Source: Calliopsis andreniformis | Lineage: Eukaryota > Arthropoda > Insecta > Hymenoptera > Andrenidae | NCBI RefSeq assembly: GCF_051401765.1 | Contig: NC_135073.1 | Span: forward strand, 1,302,001-1,366,000 | DNA: 64,000 nucleotides | Direction: 5' to 3' | In this document: in pieces, positions 31,986 through 43,786 of the stretch | Layout of the letters: every line of letters starts with the position of its first letter | Position numbering within the stretch: position 1 is the first letter of the stretch | Translations under genes and position numbers: made by a program | The notes under the pieces: model-generated | The model's input: only the letters and a program-made list of their open reading frames with translations | Told to the model about the DNA's origin: nothing | The model's database searches: none

Positions 31986-32841
31986 AATAAGGATACGCCG
32001 CAAGAGGCATTGGAAATCATGACGACTTCGTTAGCCGATTCTTCAATCAAGCAGTATTTAAGCCCTCTTAGAAAATGAATCAAATTCTGTGAAGATAAGA
32101 ATATTGAGGCGCCTAGTGCGACTATAAAAGTCGTTTTACAGTTTCTGACAAAGGAATTTAAAGAGGGTGTTTCCTTCGGATCTTTGAACACAGCAAGATC
32201 AGCAATTACTCTTATTTCAAGAGATAAGATAGGGGAAGACTCGAACATAAAAAGATTCATGAAAGGGGTGTTTAGACTTAGGCCCACTAGACCAAAATAT
32301 GAGGCTAGTGGCTTTAGTTTCGGCACATAGGGTACAGATCTTGACGGCCATCCGACTAGAAAATATTTTAGAAACAGAAGAGGGCTAAACATTAGGATAT
32401 CAGACTTCATAAAGACGTCTAGAGCAGGAAGCTTACAGCCACTTCTAATTATACCCTTTTTTGAAAAAGATTTAAGAATTTGTGCAGCTACCTCTATTAC
32501 AAAGTATATTGAAGTCACGAAGAATCTAAGGGAAGGAGAAAATTATCTTTTTCTCTCTTTCAAAAGACCCTATAAACGTGTATCGGCCCAGACATTGAGC
32601 AGATGGATAAAATCGGTTTTAGGAGAGTGGCATAAATGTATCCATCTTTTCAGCGCACTCGACCAGACACGCCGCTACATCGGCGGCTGCTTCAAAGGGA
32701 ATAGACCTGGACGTGATTCGTAGAACAGTAGGATAGTCTGAGAGGTTTATGGTCTTCGCGGAATTTTATAATAGACCAATCAAGAAGACTAACACAGAGT
32801 GTTCACACTTGATATTAGACCTAGCCGAAGATAGTGATTAA
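31964..32841 (+). pseudogene. DIRS tyrosine recombinase
   Basis: Replaces a DDE integrase. The N-terminal core-binding part reads SLADSSIKQYLSPLRK, stop (32075-32077), IKFCEDKNIEAPS, then FGSLNTARSAITLISRDK with the first Arg. The catalytic domain ends with FSAHSTRHAATSAAASKGI (H-x-x-R), then DLDVIRRTVG, stop (32734-32736), and FAEFYNRPI with the nucleophilic Tyr. Frame changes lie near 32330 and 32640. Catalytic His, Arg and Tyr are still readable, but the stops disable it. It would resolve and insert circular cDNA. Confidence 0.82.
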
Positions 32842-33057
32842 GGAAGAACTGACAAGACTGAAATAGAGACTAAAGATTTGTTTTGTTTTGTTAAAGAAAT
32901 ATTTCAGTTTGATTTTATAAATCATAGATTATATTTTTGTTCTTTGCGAGTAATGAATAAAATTATTTACTGATACGAACTACCTTTTCTTTTCTTCAAT
33001 GTACACATTTAAAAAAAAAAGACAAAAAAAAGAAAATTGCGAAAACGCTAAATAACT

Positions 33058-33176
33058 ACCATGTAATCTCGAAGAACGGGACGAGAAGTATAATTCTACA
33101 GTTAAACGAACTTACCTGTAAGTGAAGTTCGATCGGGATTATACGATAGTCCCGTTCGAGATGATTACATCCCACC
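33058..33176. repeat. DIRS internal complementary region
   Basis: 33058-33093 is the complement of the left terminus (ccatgtaatctcgaagaacg). 33094-33176 is the complement of the right terminus (acttacctgtaagtgaagtt). The two meet at tataattctac, just as the element ends would when joined. In DIRS this region templates circularisation of the cDNA. Confidence 0.88.
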
Positions 33177-33244
33177 CTAAATTATAAAAATCGCTCTTTA
33201 ATATCCTATCCCAACGTGCTCACAATTTTATCCTCAGCTCTAAA

Positions 33245-33432
33245 ACAATGAAGAGGACAGCCCGACGCTGGAAGTATGAGAGACGGTATATAGGGATTTT
33301 TGCAAACTCTGGACGTTGTGACATCTAGCGGAACGAGGTCTACTACCATGTATGTAATCATCTCGAACGGGACTATCGTATAATCCCGGTCGAACTTCAC
33401 TTACAGGTAAGTTTGTTTAACCGTAGAATTAT
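33245..33432 (-). repeat. DIRS right inverted terminal repeat
   Basis: The inner part matches the complement of the left repeat (agcccgacgctggaagta; gacatctagcggaacgaggt). It then extends through cgaacgggactatcgtataa and cacttacaggtaag to an end near 33427-33432, about 65 bp longer than the left terminus. Confidence 0.82.
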
Positions 33433-33473
33433 TATTTAACTTAAATTATTAATTATTAATAAAATAGGCACAG

Positions 33474-34362
33474 GTAAGTATTAAAAATATGAAAAATATT
33501 CGGGGTTTCTTGCCACCCATTTTTATAAAAAATGGCTTTATACATTTCCTCATTGGTTGATGTATTACGGGAACGAGAGGTCAAACATGAAGCGGTGTAA
33601 TCAGGAGCGAAAGTTAGTTTTAAAATTCGAAAATCGTCACTTCGAATTTTTATCTAATGCTGTTTATTTTATTTCTTTTTTCAAAATTATTTTAATTTTT
33701 TTTCTCTTTATTCATTGATTTATAAGTAAATATATAATATTTATGAAATATGAAATACCAAACATAATATTTAATGAAATCCATGTTGTTTTATTAGTTA
33801 GCACATCTCTTTATTAATAATAGACGAGACAAAAGCATTATTAAAACAAAATTAGTTCTTCTGTATATTTATATCACAATGATACATGAAAGCAGAAACC
33901 GAAAACGATGCAAGTATAAATATGTAATTTATATGCATATGTACACAATATGCAAAATGTTAACAATACAACTCAAGATACGAATGTTTTGGATTCGAAA
34001 TATTTTGTAATACAATAAGACATGAATAATATAGCATATAAGTACAAATAATGCAATATAGAATATATGTAACTGGTACAACGTAAGCATAATAATGTGC
34101 TAACTAATAAAAAACATAGGTTTCTTTAAATATTATGTATCTAGGCATTGATGAATAAAGAGAAAAAAGAAAACATAAAAACGAGTTTGAAAAAAGACAA
34201 ATAAAAACTTATGAAACGAACGCATTACGCTCCCCGCTACACCACTTCATGTTTAACCTCTCATTCCCTTAATATTGCAAACAATGAGTAAATGTTTAAA
34301 GCAATTTCTTATAAAAACAACTCGTGGGAAACTCTGAGTATTTTGCATATTTTTAATGCTCA
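33474..34362. mobile_element. Large palindromic MITE
   Basis: The two halves are inverted relatives over almost their whole length: GTATTAAAAATATG (33476) against GCATTAAAAATATG (complement, 34350); GGGAACGAGAGGTCAAACAT against GGGAATGAGAGGTTAAACAT; TTTTTCTCTTTATTCAT; and TTTATTAGTTAGCACAT. No ORF. The exact ends and target duplication are not determined. Confidence 0.6.
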
Positions 34363-34950
34363 CTAGTACCTATAACCTAACCACGGTTTAGCCCAAAAAG
34401 CGGTGGTTCAGTTCGGAATTTTCCCTTGTTAGCCTTATTATCTTCGTTGTTTTTAATGATATAAAAAATATTTCAGAATAAGACTGTTTAGATCAAAGCA
34501 ACGAATATTATGATTCTTGTTCTCTCGTTCTCACGGTCATTTTTCTCGAGTTTTAAAGGTCATTGGCATCTTTTGTACATTATTTTTAAACAAATGTTCA
34601 ATATGATTTGTATTGTCTTCAAGGTATTTTCAATATTTATAAAGGAATGCTATTGTAAGCATGTAAAATTCTGTACCTCATATTGATTTTGTACATATCG
34701 CCACAAAGAATGTTAAATTTCCCAACTATGTTTCAACAACTCAATGTGCATTACAATATTGCATTATAAGAAACATATTAATATGCAAAAAAAGTTAATG
34801 ATATTCAAAACATGAAAGACAATGATCTTGAGAGAAAAAGATATCAATATTCAGTGCTTCAAACCAAACAATTTTATACTGAAACATATTTTTGGATTAA
34901 CGAAGATAACAAAGATATTAAGTTATACAAGATATACGAAACATCCTATA
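34363..34950. other. PLPBP intron 1, no gene recognised
   Basis: AT-rich intron between two MITEs. An open frame starting near 34822 runs into the next MITE and has no recognisable motif, so it is not called. Confidence 0.5.
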
Positions 34951-35576
34951 CAGGGTGCAACATGTATATGTTTTAATATTTTAAAGGCTATTAAGGAACC
35001 CCAAGTGGATTACAAAATATCTCATAATATAGTGTCTGCTTTGCTTTTATTTTACAGTAATAATTCAATAAAGCTAACATGTCTAAATGGTAAAGTAATA
35101 GTCAGAGAATTTTGTAATTTTGCAGATACATTAGGGGAGAGTAACCAAAGAAAAACGTCTTAGTATATTTTGTTATATTTCTTATGGTTTAACATTTATA
35201 AAGCTTTAAAGATCAAAAATGCTTGTGGAAAAGAATGTACATAAGAAACACAGATGAAATATAGACCAAGACTGGAAACAGTTAGCCGTTCAATATGAAC
35301 CAGTAACCTGGAAAACAGGAACCATTTTACAATAGGAATCCCCTTGAAGGACTTGTGCCTATGAGAGTCTTACCATATGTTAATGGTCTTCCGAAACAAA
35401 TACAACCTTCTCAAGCAACTGATTGCTCTAAGTTAATGGATTCTTTCAGTGCATTTTAAGGCATTATTACTGCAAAACAAAACCAGATCAAACACTATGT
35501 TATGGGATATTTTATGATTTAATTCGATTACCCTATCACTCATTAAAATATTACAACTTATACATATTACACCTTG
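34951..35576. mobile_element. TA-flanked palindromic MITE (CAGGGTGCAAC family)
   Basis: The left end CAGGGTGCAACATGTATATG and the complement of the right end CAAGGTGTAATATGTATAAG share arms of ~140 bp (aaaatatctcataatatagtgt against aaaatatcccataacatagtgt, then cagtaataat). TA lies on both sides (34949-34950 and 35577-35578). A diverged arm of the same family is at 20296-20417. Confidence 0.65.
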
Positions 35577-36451
35577 TATAGAATATTTTCATTGTACATT
35601 GAAGTATTTAAAGAAGAAATAACAAAGCTAAACTACAAATAAATATCTTGACGTGCCTGATTTGTGTTTATTTTTCTTGATAACATGTTAAAGTTTGGCT
35701 CATAAACATGTAAAAGATCTAGAATGTTTTATAACTAAAGAAATTATAATGTGTGTATAACACACATTTTTATTAGGAAATGAAAAAATGTTACGACCCA
35801 TACATTTTGTACCTTCTTCAGTTGAGATTTTATATAGTTTAACCATGAACATCTAAAATATTCATAGCATATATAGCTAATTTGTAATAGTGCTAGATTA
35901 AAACATCTAACCATGTTTATTAGCCTGACCTTTTATCATAGATGCAAATATATTGCCTATAAGAATATTTAACATCTTTCAAGATAAAAAAGTATTTTAT
36001 CAAGCATATGAAAGGTATAATTAATGCAAGTTGACATAATACATGTACAAGTGATATATACCTAAATGCAATTACTTGAAAGAGAACAAATAACAATGAA
36101 ATAATCTATCGTATTTAAAGATTTAAATGCTCATTTCGAACATACTTAGGGGAATATAGTTTGGTACTATTTCATAAATAATGAAACAATAATATAACTT
36201 ATTATTATTAGACTAATAAATTAGGGCATATAAAATAAAGATTTATCAAAAAAATTAATTTACTCTTCCTAAATTATTTTTTAGTTTAAACGTCTATATT
36301 ATGAAAAATCTGACTTTCAGTTATCTTCGTTATAATATAATATTTAATATTTTATATAATATAATATAATATAATATAATATAATATTTATAATTAATAT
36401 AATATTTATAAATAAAATCTTATTGTACTTAATTAAGAAATATTAACGTAC
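35577..36451. other. PLPBP intron 1, end; (TATAA)n tract
   Basis: AT-rich intron up to the exon 1 donor. 36331-36390 is a TATAA/ATAAT low-complexity tract. No gene. Confidence 0.6.
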
Positions 36452-36523
36452 GTCTGGTCTTCGAAGAGAAGCAGCAAGAATTTTATCTTGTACTACTTTC
36501 AAATTTGTTGTCACTTCTGCCAT
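36452..36523 (-). CDS. PLPBP: PLPBP exon 1 (start of pyridoxal phosphate homeostasis protein)
   Basis: 24 codons from ATG (complement of 36521-36523): MAEVTTNLKVVQDKILAASL then RRPD, ending at donor GTACGT (36451-36446) in phase 0. The N-terminal helix ending before the VAVSK strand is as expected for the family, and joining to exon 2 gives a continuous frame. No upstream in-frame ATG was chosen because this is the natural N-terminus of PROSC-type proteins. The intron to exon 2 is about 16.5 kb. Promoter elements could not be identified with confidence upstream (36524-37000). Confidence 0.88.
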
Positions 36524-39500
36524 TATCACAACCCTGTTCATATGTTTATTAGTGTTACTTAAAAATAATGAATATTTGGAAGTATGTATTATATTATGTT
36601 ATTTATATCACTTTTCTTTCTAATACTAACATAAATTTGTGCTACACGTGTACCCTTGTATATTCATTCAAGTCATACGACTTATGCAATAAATCTACAG
36701 AATGTAAATACTTATTTATCACGATTCAAAGTCAGGAATAGTGAACGAATCCATCACACAGTTTGATAAAATAGATTTTACTCCCTTCCTATATAATTTT
36801 TGGTTATCAACTCACTATCTTATCAATAAACTTCTTAAACGCAATAGCAAAATTTGACACGTTCATTGTTATTTATCACATGTATGTACTCACACACTTC
36901 ACTGATTCATAAACAGTAATCACTGATCTCTACACATATACTCCCGATTTGAGGTTAGGGCTTGCGCAGTAGTTCGCTATTAATGTCGGACTTATTCTAA
37001 TTACGCACACTTTTAGGTTATTAACGAAGAAATACATTAGAATTTGTCTAAACTATCATTAAAATATATAATGTATAATGAAATAAGAAGTATGAGAATA
37101 TTTACTAGTCTTACAATTACTAATATACAAAAAAATAAATAAGAAATATAGAATAGGATAGATAGAAAAGGATGAAAAATATATAGCGAAAAAAATAGAA
37201 ACGAAATGAGATTAGAAAAAGAAAGAATAGTAATAAAGGTGTAGAAACTAGAGGATAAAGTAAGAAAGCAGTGGTGTAGCCACAGGAGCGTTACATTTAC
37301 GAAAATGTAGAATTGTCAATAAATACAAATAACACGTACGAGCAGTTGATTCATTCTACGCGAAATAGGACAGCTTTTTGGAGTAACATTTTAAATAGCA
37401 GTAAATTTTGAATATGTCATTAGCACTAATAAAATAAAAGAAAATGTCCAAAGATCCCAACACATCCAAAATGCACCAACATTTGAAATAGTACTCCAAA
37501 ATAATCATCGGGTCACTTCATAAGACATTGGATATTTTTTGCAGGGACATCTCACACCTTGTTCAAATTTTAATATATTGTAATCTTTAGTGATGTTGTA
37601 ACAAGACCTGAGATGTTACTCGAAAATTTCCTACTTTCCCATGGAATGACCCCATCCGATTTCATATGAAATTACCTAATTATAAACAAAAGACTGATCA
37701 CTTTAATAGCTCGATGTCGGGTTAGTGTTTTCAAGTGTGTATAGAAAAATACTATTAAAAATAAACATAAAATAAATACTTCATCCTATTCTCTTTCAAA
37801 TTGTTTTGATTGGCGACCCTACACAGTTAATAAGGGTCATTCCACAGGAAATCGGCCACTTTTCAAAATAACATGTTAAATCTTGATCAAATTTAAACAT
37901 GTGATAAAGGGTTTTTCCAAATTTTACAAATTATACAAATTATAAAATACAAATTTTGATTTTATCTGAACTAATAAATGCAATAGAATCATTTCAGTAA
38001 AACGAGAAAACTATTTCATTTTTAAAAAGTTGTTTTTAACTATTTCTTTTTGCAATTATTTTATATTTTACACATATCTGGACAAAAATGGGAATATAAC
38101 CCCATTTGTCGTCTTTACGGACAACTTTTCAAAAATACGGACACTTTAAAATTTGCCTCAATAAAAATTTGTTGAAATTAACGTTATGTCAAAATTCACG
38201 GTTGCATCGCGTGATATTGCTAGTACGCGCAAAAGGGATTCGACCTTGACGAGGCGATGACGACGCGCTGCAACCGTGAATTTGTAAAATTATGAAGAAT
38301 CCTTTAACACGTTTAAACATCGCTAAATATTACTCCGAAAAATGTTCGATTTCATATGGAATAATCTATAAGCGACGCGATGGTGTCTACTGCTTCATTT
38401 CACAGTAATGTATTGTAAAATTAAAATATTGCAATTTTTAAAATGTAAACTTACTGTTGCAAGAAGTCTGCACATGTTGCCCAAATATTCTTCCGTTCGT
38501 TATTGATATGAAGAAAGCAATCGCAAAGTAGAGATGACTAAGTCAAGGTTACATAATTTCTGGGGCTCGAAGAGTCTCCAAGTGCAAGTTATAAATCCCA
38601 AAATGGCTTCGAATGGATGAAAAGGCCCACGAATACATAGCTAACAAGAGCCCGAGTGGGTGAAATATTTGTTATTTCTATCCAATTAGTAAAATGTCAA
38701 TATATGTGGTGCAATCAAGTCCTACAATTTAGGAGCAGTCATTTATTGTATAATATAACAAAAGCGAATAAATAAATCTGCAGTAGAGTTTGGCGAGAGG
38801 CCTGCAAAGAGCATGGTAGCAAGTTGGAAGAAAAATAAAACTTGCACTCCTGGTTGTGGACTCGCTCCCTGACTTTGCCGGATCTAGCGTGATCCGAGGT
38901 CAGTAACTGGGGATTAAGTGCAACAAACGCACACAGCTATCGATCACTTGCTAATAAAATAATTACACTTTTACATTTTCTGATTTATCTTTGTTACTGA
39001 AATATGGAAATGGGGAAACACAGTATACACATATGTAGTACTTGAATCTGTGTTGTACGTTCTATGATGTAACTTATCATTTCTGTTGCAACTGCTATTT
39101 TGATTGTGTTATTATACAGTGTTGTAATAAAGTGACGTTACCATAATATGTTACATTGTAAGACCTTTCTTAAAAATGAAACAAAAAAAGTAAAAATTTT
39201 TAAATAGGAAATAACCGAAACTTGTGCACGTTTATTCCATTTCATTCATAATCGCTGAGCGCGGAATACGCCTAAATACAGCAAAAACAGATAGCGGACC
39301 TACGGCAGAGATGGGCATTATTTCGATAAAAAATTATTTAAGTAGTGATATAAATAAAAGATAATTCATTATTCATTATTCGATGGTTCGAATAACCCGA
39401 ATTATCTTCATTCAAAGTGCTTCGAATAAATGGATTCATTCGATGAATAAAAATACTTTTTTTATTCGAAGTGTTGAATAAGGTTTTCATCTGTATCTTT

Positions 39501-39658
39501 ATTTTAACTCGAAGGTTCATTCAAAGACTTCGAATAACTTTGAGCAGAAAGTGAAATTTTGTTTTGTTTTGTTTGAAATTGAAATTTAAGTTTTACGAAC
39601 ATTCTAAGGATATTTAGTAATTAAAATCGGCAACTGCTTCATAAAGGATTGCCCCTCA
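36524..39658. other. Intergenic region upstream of PLPBP
   Basis: AT-rich, no gene recognised. 38192-38211 and 38264-38283 form a 20-bp inverted repeat with one mismatch (AAATTCACGGTTGCATCGCG on the left). About 37640-37690 and 37835-37860 share an inverted gggtcattcca block, probably a decayed MITE. 39358-39545 is a patch of recurring attcgaa/ttcgaataa words. The PLPBP promoter must lie at the left end; no TATA or initiator was confidently seen. Confidence 0.45.
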
Positions 39659-39766
39659 GCACGTTTTCTCGGTATTACATTTGACCGCGATTTATCTTTT
39701 AAATCTCATATCGACATTATATCAAAAAGATGTTTCAGAGTCCTAAACATTGTTAAATATCATCAC
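39659..39766 (+). pseudogene. LINE reverse transcriptase fragment
   Basis: Reads ARFLGITFDRDLSFKSHID then ISKRCFRVLNIVKYH, the stretch after the RT catalytic block in Jockey-type LINEs (FLGVxFD...L.fk.HI). About 36 codons; frame closed on both sides. Confidence 0.6.
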
Positions 39767-39839
39767 ATCAGCATCCATGGAACGTGGAATGATTACAAAC
39801 GACGAAAATTATGTAAATGACAGACGACTAAAGAAATCA

Positions 39840-40990
39840 AAATTGTATCGAGAAGCAGCAGGAAGCCTTTTGTATCTGTGCCCGATATCACGCCCAGATC
39901 ACGCTTTGCGGTAAACTACTTGAGCAGATTTAATGACAAGCCTATAAAAAGTCATTGGCAAATGGTCAAACGAATATTCACATACTTAAAAGGGGCCACA
40001 CACTTTGGAATATTTTTCAGTGGAGACAAGACTCTGATTTCTTATACAGACTTATAAAAAATCATAGGTAAAATTAACTGATATTGCTACTTTTTTTCCC
40101 CTTTTAATTCTTTCTCTTTTGTCCAGAGCTGCCAACTACAATGCAAGTTGTGCCATTCCATACACACGTCATATGTATACAAACACTATATTGCATTATC
40201 GGTAGCATTCAAAGGTCAGAAAATAAGGTTTGTTATTATTGCCGGGGCATTGTAACGAACAACGATAACGATAACAACCGAAAATCAGAATGAAAAATCT
40301 AATAATTGGATATTTACTTCAGTTCACCGTACCAATATTGGCGAAGATTACACTACGCAGAAATGATGCAATGTTTTTGTTTACAAGAAATAGAATAATT
40401 GTATATTGCTATACAACGTTGAATTCGCAACAAAAAGCTCTTTATTTATCTGAAATAAAAACATTTTTTGTTAGAAACGGGAGGGGGGTAAAATTGAATT
40501 TTGATAAACAATTCATTTTTTCAAAATTCTTTTAAAGCCATCTTATAGGTCTTGAAAAACAGTAAAACTTTTGTATGCAACATTTTTTTATAGCGCTTAT
40601 ACTTTGTGAGCTATAAGCACCGAAGTAAAAAGGGCGACTTGGATTACTGAGGTAGTTTCTCCCTTAAAGGTGCGTATAGACAGCTACTTCATACGGCAAA
40701 ATTCTTAGGTAGGACCATAGAATAATTGTACAAAATTTCATTAAAATCGAAGATTAACACTCACCGAACTTTCATTGTTAGAACAACCAACTACATTATG
40801 TGTGGACAATAAAACTATTATTCATATGTTACAAAATGTGCACAAAGGAAAGATCACAAAAGGGAAGAAAGAGATATCCCAAAGAAGTTCATTCAAGAAC
40901 ATATAAACAAAATTATAAAACTGAAACATGTCATGAGTTCAAATCAATTGGCTGATGTATTGACTAAACCTCTGACTAGAAAAATATAAT
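39840..40990 (+). pseudogene. Copia RT end and RNase H, interrupted
   Basis: 39841-40056 reads LYREAAGSLLYLCPISRPD and later KGATHFGIFFSGD, the RVT_2/RNase H junction of copia elements, ending in SYTDL and a stop. After ~700 bp of unrelated sequence, 40790-40988 gives LCVDNKTIIHMLQN and, after a frame change, HVMSSNQLADVLTKPLTRKI, the RNase H C-terminus. A purine tract AAGGAGGAA and an LTR follow, so this is the 3' end of a second, unrelated copia element. Confidence 0.7.
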
Positions 40991-41000
40991 TAAGGAGGAA

Positions 41001-41490
41001 TGTTGAAGATTGTAACATATTCTGTGACGCGCACTCCCCATTCCCGTGAACTACGAAACTACGATAGTTACCGTCGCGGCCACAAGGCGACCTACACGTG
41101 AATCGCGATCTCGTTATAAGATTTGTGGGCCGCCTAACTGATAGGCAGCCACGGTGGTTAGGGAAAGCCGACATTTTTCGAGTTTTCATTTATCAGTCCT
41201 TAACTCTGTAGATTTTTGCGGCGTGATTTGACATTCAGTAGTCATAGTCGACAGTATAGATTCAACCTTGAGCAGAATTTATTTCAAATGAGTAATAGCT
41301 ACGCGCGAACGCTGAAAATTTTATGGTTTTCTTCGAGTATTTTTACGACTTATGATGTGTTTTGTTAACGCTTTTGTGTTGCTGTGCTTATTAATTTGTT
41401 TAATCCACAATAGTGCACGTTTAACAATTATTGGACTTTGTGACCAAAGACAATATTAGGCCGCGCGTTTCATGCGCACCAAACTCAACA
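41001..41490 (+). repeat. Copia LTR (3' LTR of fragment)
   Basis: Begins TGTTGAAG right after the purine tract and ends CTCAACA; the ends are inverted (TGTTGA/TCAACA). 490 bp. No matching second copy occurs in the window, so the boundary rests on these ends. Confidence 0.6.
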
Positions 41491-41529
41491 TCAATTATTT
41501 ATAAGAGGGTTAAATGCCACCGCAGCATT

Positions 41530-42505
41530 AACCTAACTAACTTACCATGAATCACCAAGTTGACGTCCACTTGGATGTTGCGACTCCGCCCCTATCAACA
41601 CCATGACCATGACTAAAAGAACCGGGACTGCCTCGATTCTGACTATTTCTGATGTCGGAATCACTACTACTCATCATACAGGCAACACCGGCAAGAAAAG
41701 AAAAGCTGAAGACAGAACTTAAATCCCCAGGAGCAGCAATACTATGGACATCGAAGTACAGCCCACTTCAATCACACCAAACATTCCTGTAAAAACGAGG
41801 TTTGATTTTCTTAACTCTGAATTCTTCAAAAATGTAAGCGACGAAAACTCCAGTAGCTTTGAAAAGCCAATAAGAACCAAACCTGTCACCCCTCTGATAG
41901 TAGATTCTCAAAAGCCTTCTCCGCAGGAACGACCCTCTCCTCTTTTCATTGACGCAGGTGCTCAAAGCGTAATTTCACTGGCAAAGAAGCTAAAAAATTC
42001 TATCGGTGACAAATTTACCCTTAAATTTCTTGGCGATCGGGTCAGACTATTACTTCTTTTCGTATCCCATTTATCCTTGGAAATGACTTCAACGCAAAAC
42101 AACATGGAACAATTGCTCTCATAATTACAACGGTGGTATCTTAGAAACACATTCTGGTAGTGCTTCATATAACCTACTGTATCCACCCCACTCAAATGCA
42201 TTTTACTACAAACTGTACCCTCTCAATAATTGACTTCTTTCTTACTAACTTTCTTTCTTCGGCTTACGCCGAATTTTGATTCTCTTACAATGCAATAAAT
42301 GACCTAAGTTTCAATCACAATCCAGTTACATTAATTCAAATTCATAACCAAAATACACCTTCCGCAACATATGCAAGTATAGTTGATTGGGACAAATTCA
42401 AATCTAACAAATTCTTTGACAATTACCATTTCTTTCAACGATACAACTAAAATAGACAAGTCAATCCAGCAACTTGGCATATTTCTTGCTAAATGAAAGA
42501 AGAAA
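41530..42505 (+). pseudogene. Jockey-type LINE fragment (ORF1 and endonuclease pieces)
   Basis: 41744-42124 is open for 126 codons (MDIEVQPTSITPNIPVKTRF...), with RPSPLFIDAGAQSVISL and KFTLKFLGDRVRL matching the N-terminal layout of Jockey ORF1 proteins. It then runs into NDFNAKQHGTIAL, an endonuclease-like block, and, in another frame, TNCTLSIIDFFLTNF, also endonuclease-like. So ORF1 is fused by deletion to parts of ORF2. Heavily decayed. Confidence 0.55.
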
Positions 42506-43346
42506 GCCTCGGCAAATGTACAGGGTGTAAAAAAATTAATGATCACGGCTGAAGGTGGAGACTACACTTCTGGATCGGTGGACATTTGTAAAAAAAACCG
42601 TCCGCAAAATTGTTTATAACATTGAAAATTAATGTTAATTTTTTTTATTACGTAATCGTATTCAGATCGTTTAGTAGAGAAAATGTTTGAAAGGAACCAT
42701 ATGCCGGCATTGTTAAAGATTTGGCTTCGTTTTGATTGTGTAGAGTCACACACACAATAGAGAACAAGTATATCTCTTAGTAAGTTTATGTACAATTCCT
42801 TATTCCATTAAATTTAACTATAAAAAATTAGGCATCTTATTTAGAATAAATATATTGTTACTTTGGTATACAATTTTTGCAACAATATATCCGTTGTAGA
42901 TAGCATTTTTGCTTACTAGTTGAAATTATAAAAATGATTAAGTAGGATAGTTTAGTAAGATATTTTGTATAATGTGTGGTATGGTAGATATATTTTCTCG
43001 TTTACTGACGTTATCCGCATCAGTGATGAAAACATAATGTGTTTTCTTCATCCACTGCTCGAAAATCGCAGGGGGTACTCCAGAACTAGTGATTTTTCGG
43101 GAAGTCGGTATTTCAGAACATGAAACACAAAAGCCCGTTTTATATCTAGTCTATCTTGCATACTCGTCTGTGATAGATTATACTTCGTCAATGATGATCA
43201 CTCTGTATTTCAGAGACTGTATTTGTTTTATTGTTAAATTGAAAAAGCTTTAAATCAACTCCGATCCATAAGTCATACAAAAATATACATCAAAACTTTC
43301 ATTTACTTAAGCATTTATATTAGTTATCATATAATCGCACTTATAT
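42506..43346. other. Intergenic, no gene recognised
   Basis: At 42521-42531 a TA followed by CAGGGTGTA starts another MITE-like end, but no partner end was found. The rest is AT-rich with no supported feature. Confidence 0.45.
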
Positions 43347-43786
43347 CTATATCTTAATATTATGTTTATCACAAAATTCATGTATTATCTTTAATGTTTT
43401 AATCCTAGGTTCTCTCAGAAACATATGTATATTAGAAGGGGATTTCCATTTTGTATCTATTAGTTTCTTCAACAGTATTTGCCTTCCGTTGTCATACAAA
43501 AGACATTCTCATAGTATATGATTAATATCCTATATAAGATAATCACAGTCACACTTTGGATCATTTATTATACCTACTCTTGCTAATGATTCCTTAGAGT
43601 TTTAGTAATTTGACTTTAATCTATTGAATCCTATTATTAGTTCCCGTGGAAGACCTAGTTTATAGAACCAAGGCTTTTTATTAAATGCATAATGCTTTCT
43701 ATAGTATAATTTCCCTTTATTATTAAACTGTTCGAGTAGTTTTGTTTCAAAATCCTTCCACATATTTGTTTTATGCGTCTCCTTAA
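43347..43786 (-). pseudogene. LINE ORF2 C-terminal domain fragment
   Basis: Minus strand reads WKDFETKLLEQF, KPWFYKLGLPRELIIGFNRL, SKESLARVGIINDPKCDCDY, later NHILxECLLYDNGRQILL, and ends HNIKI and a stop. This is the post-RT domain of I/R1-like LINEs with the C-x-C...H...C knuckle. Three in-frame stops (within LKSNY*, DYLI* and HIL*). Confidence 0.7.

Larger units (their letters stand above)
28688..33432 (+). mobile_element. DIRS-type tyrosine-recombinase retrotransposon
   Basis: About 4.7 kb with DIRS architecture: inverted terminal repeats (28688-28825 and 33245-33432), gag, RT, RNase H with downstream domain, a tyrosine recombinase instead of an integrase, and an internal complementary region (33058-33176) equal to the complement of the left end joined to that of the right end. 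No target duplication is expected and none is seen. Several stops and frameshifts make it non-autonomous now. It sits in PLPBP intron 1 in the opposite orientation to the gene. Confidence 0.92.

Noticed and set aside
34822..35163. 113-codon open frame in PLPBP intron 1
   Set aside because: It runs into the left arm of the MITE at 34951 and has no recognisable domain.
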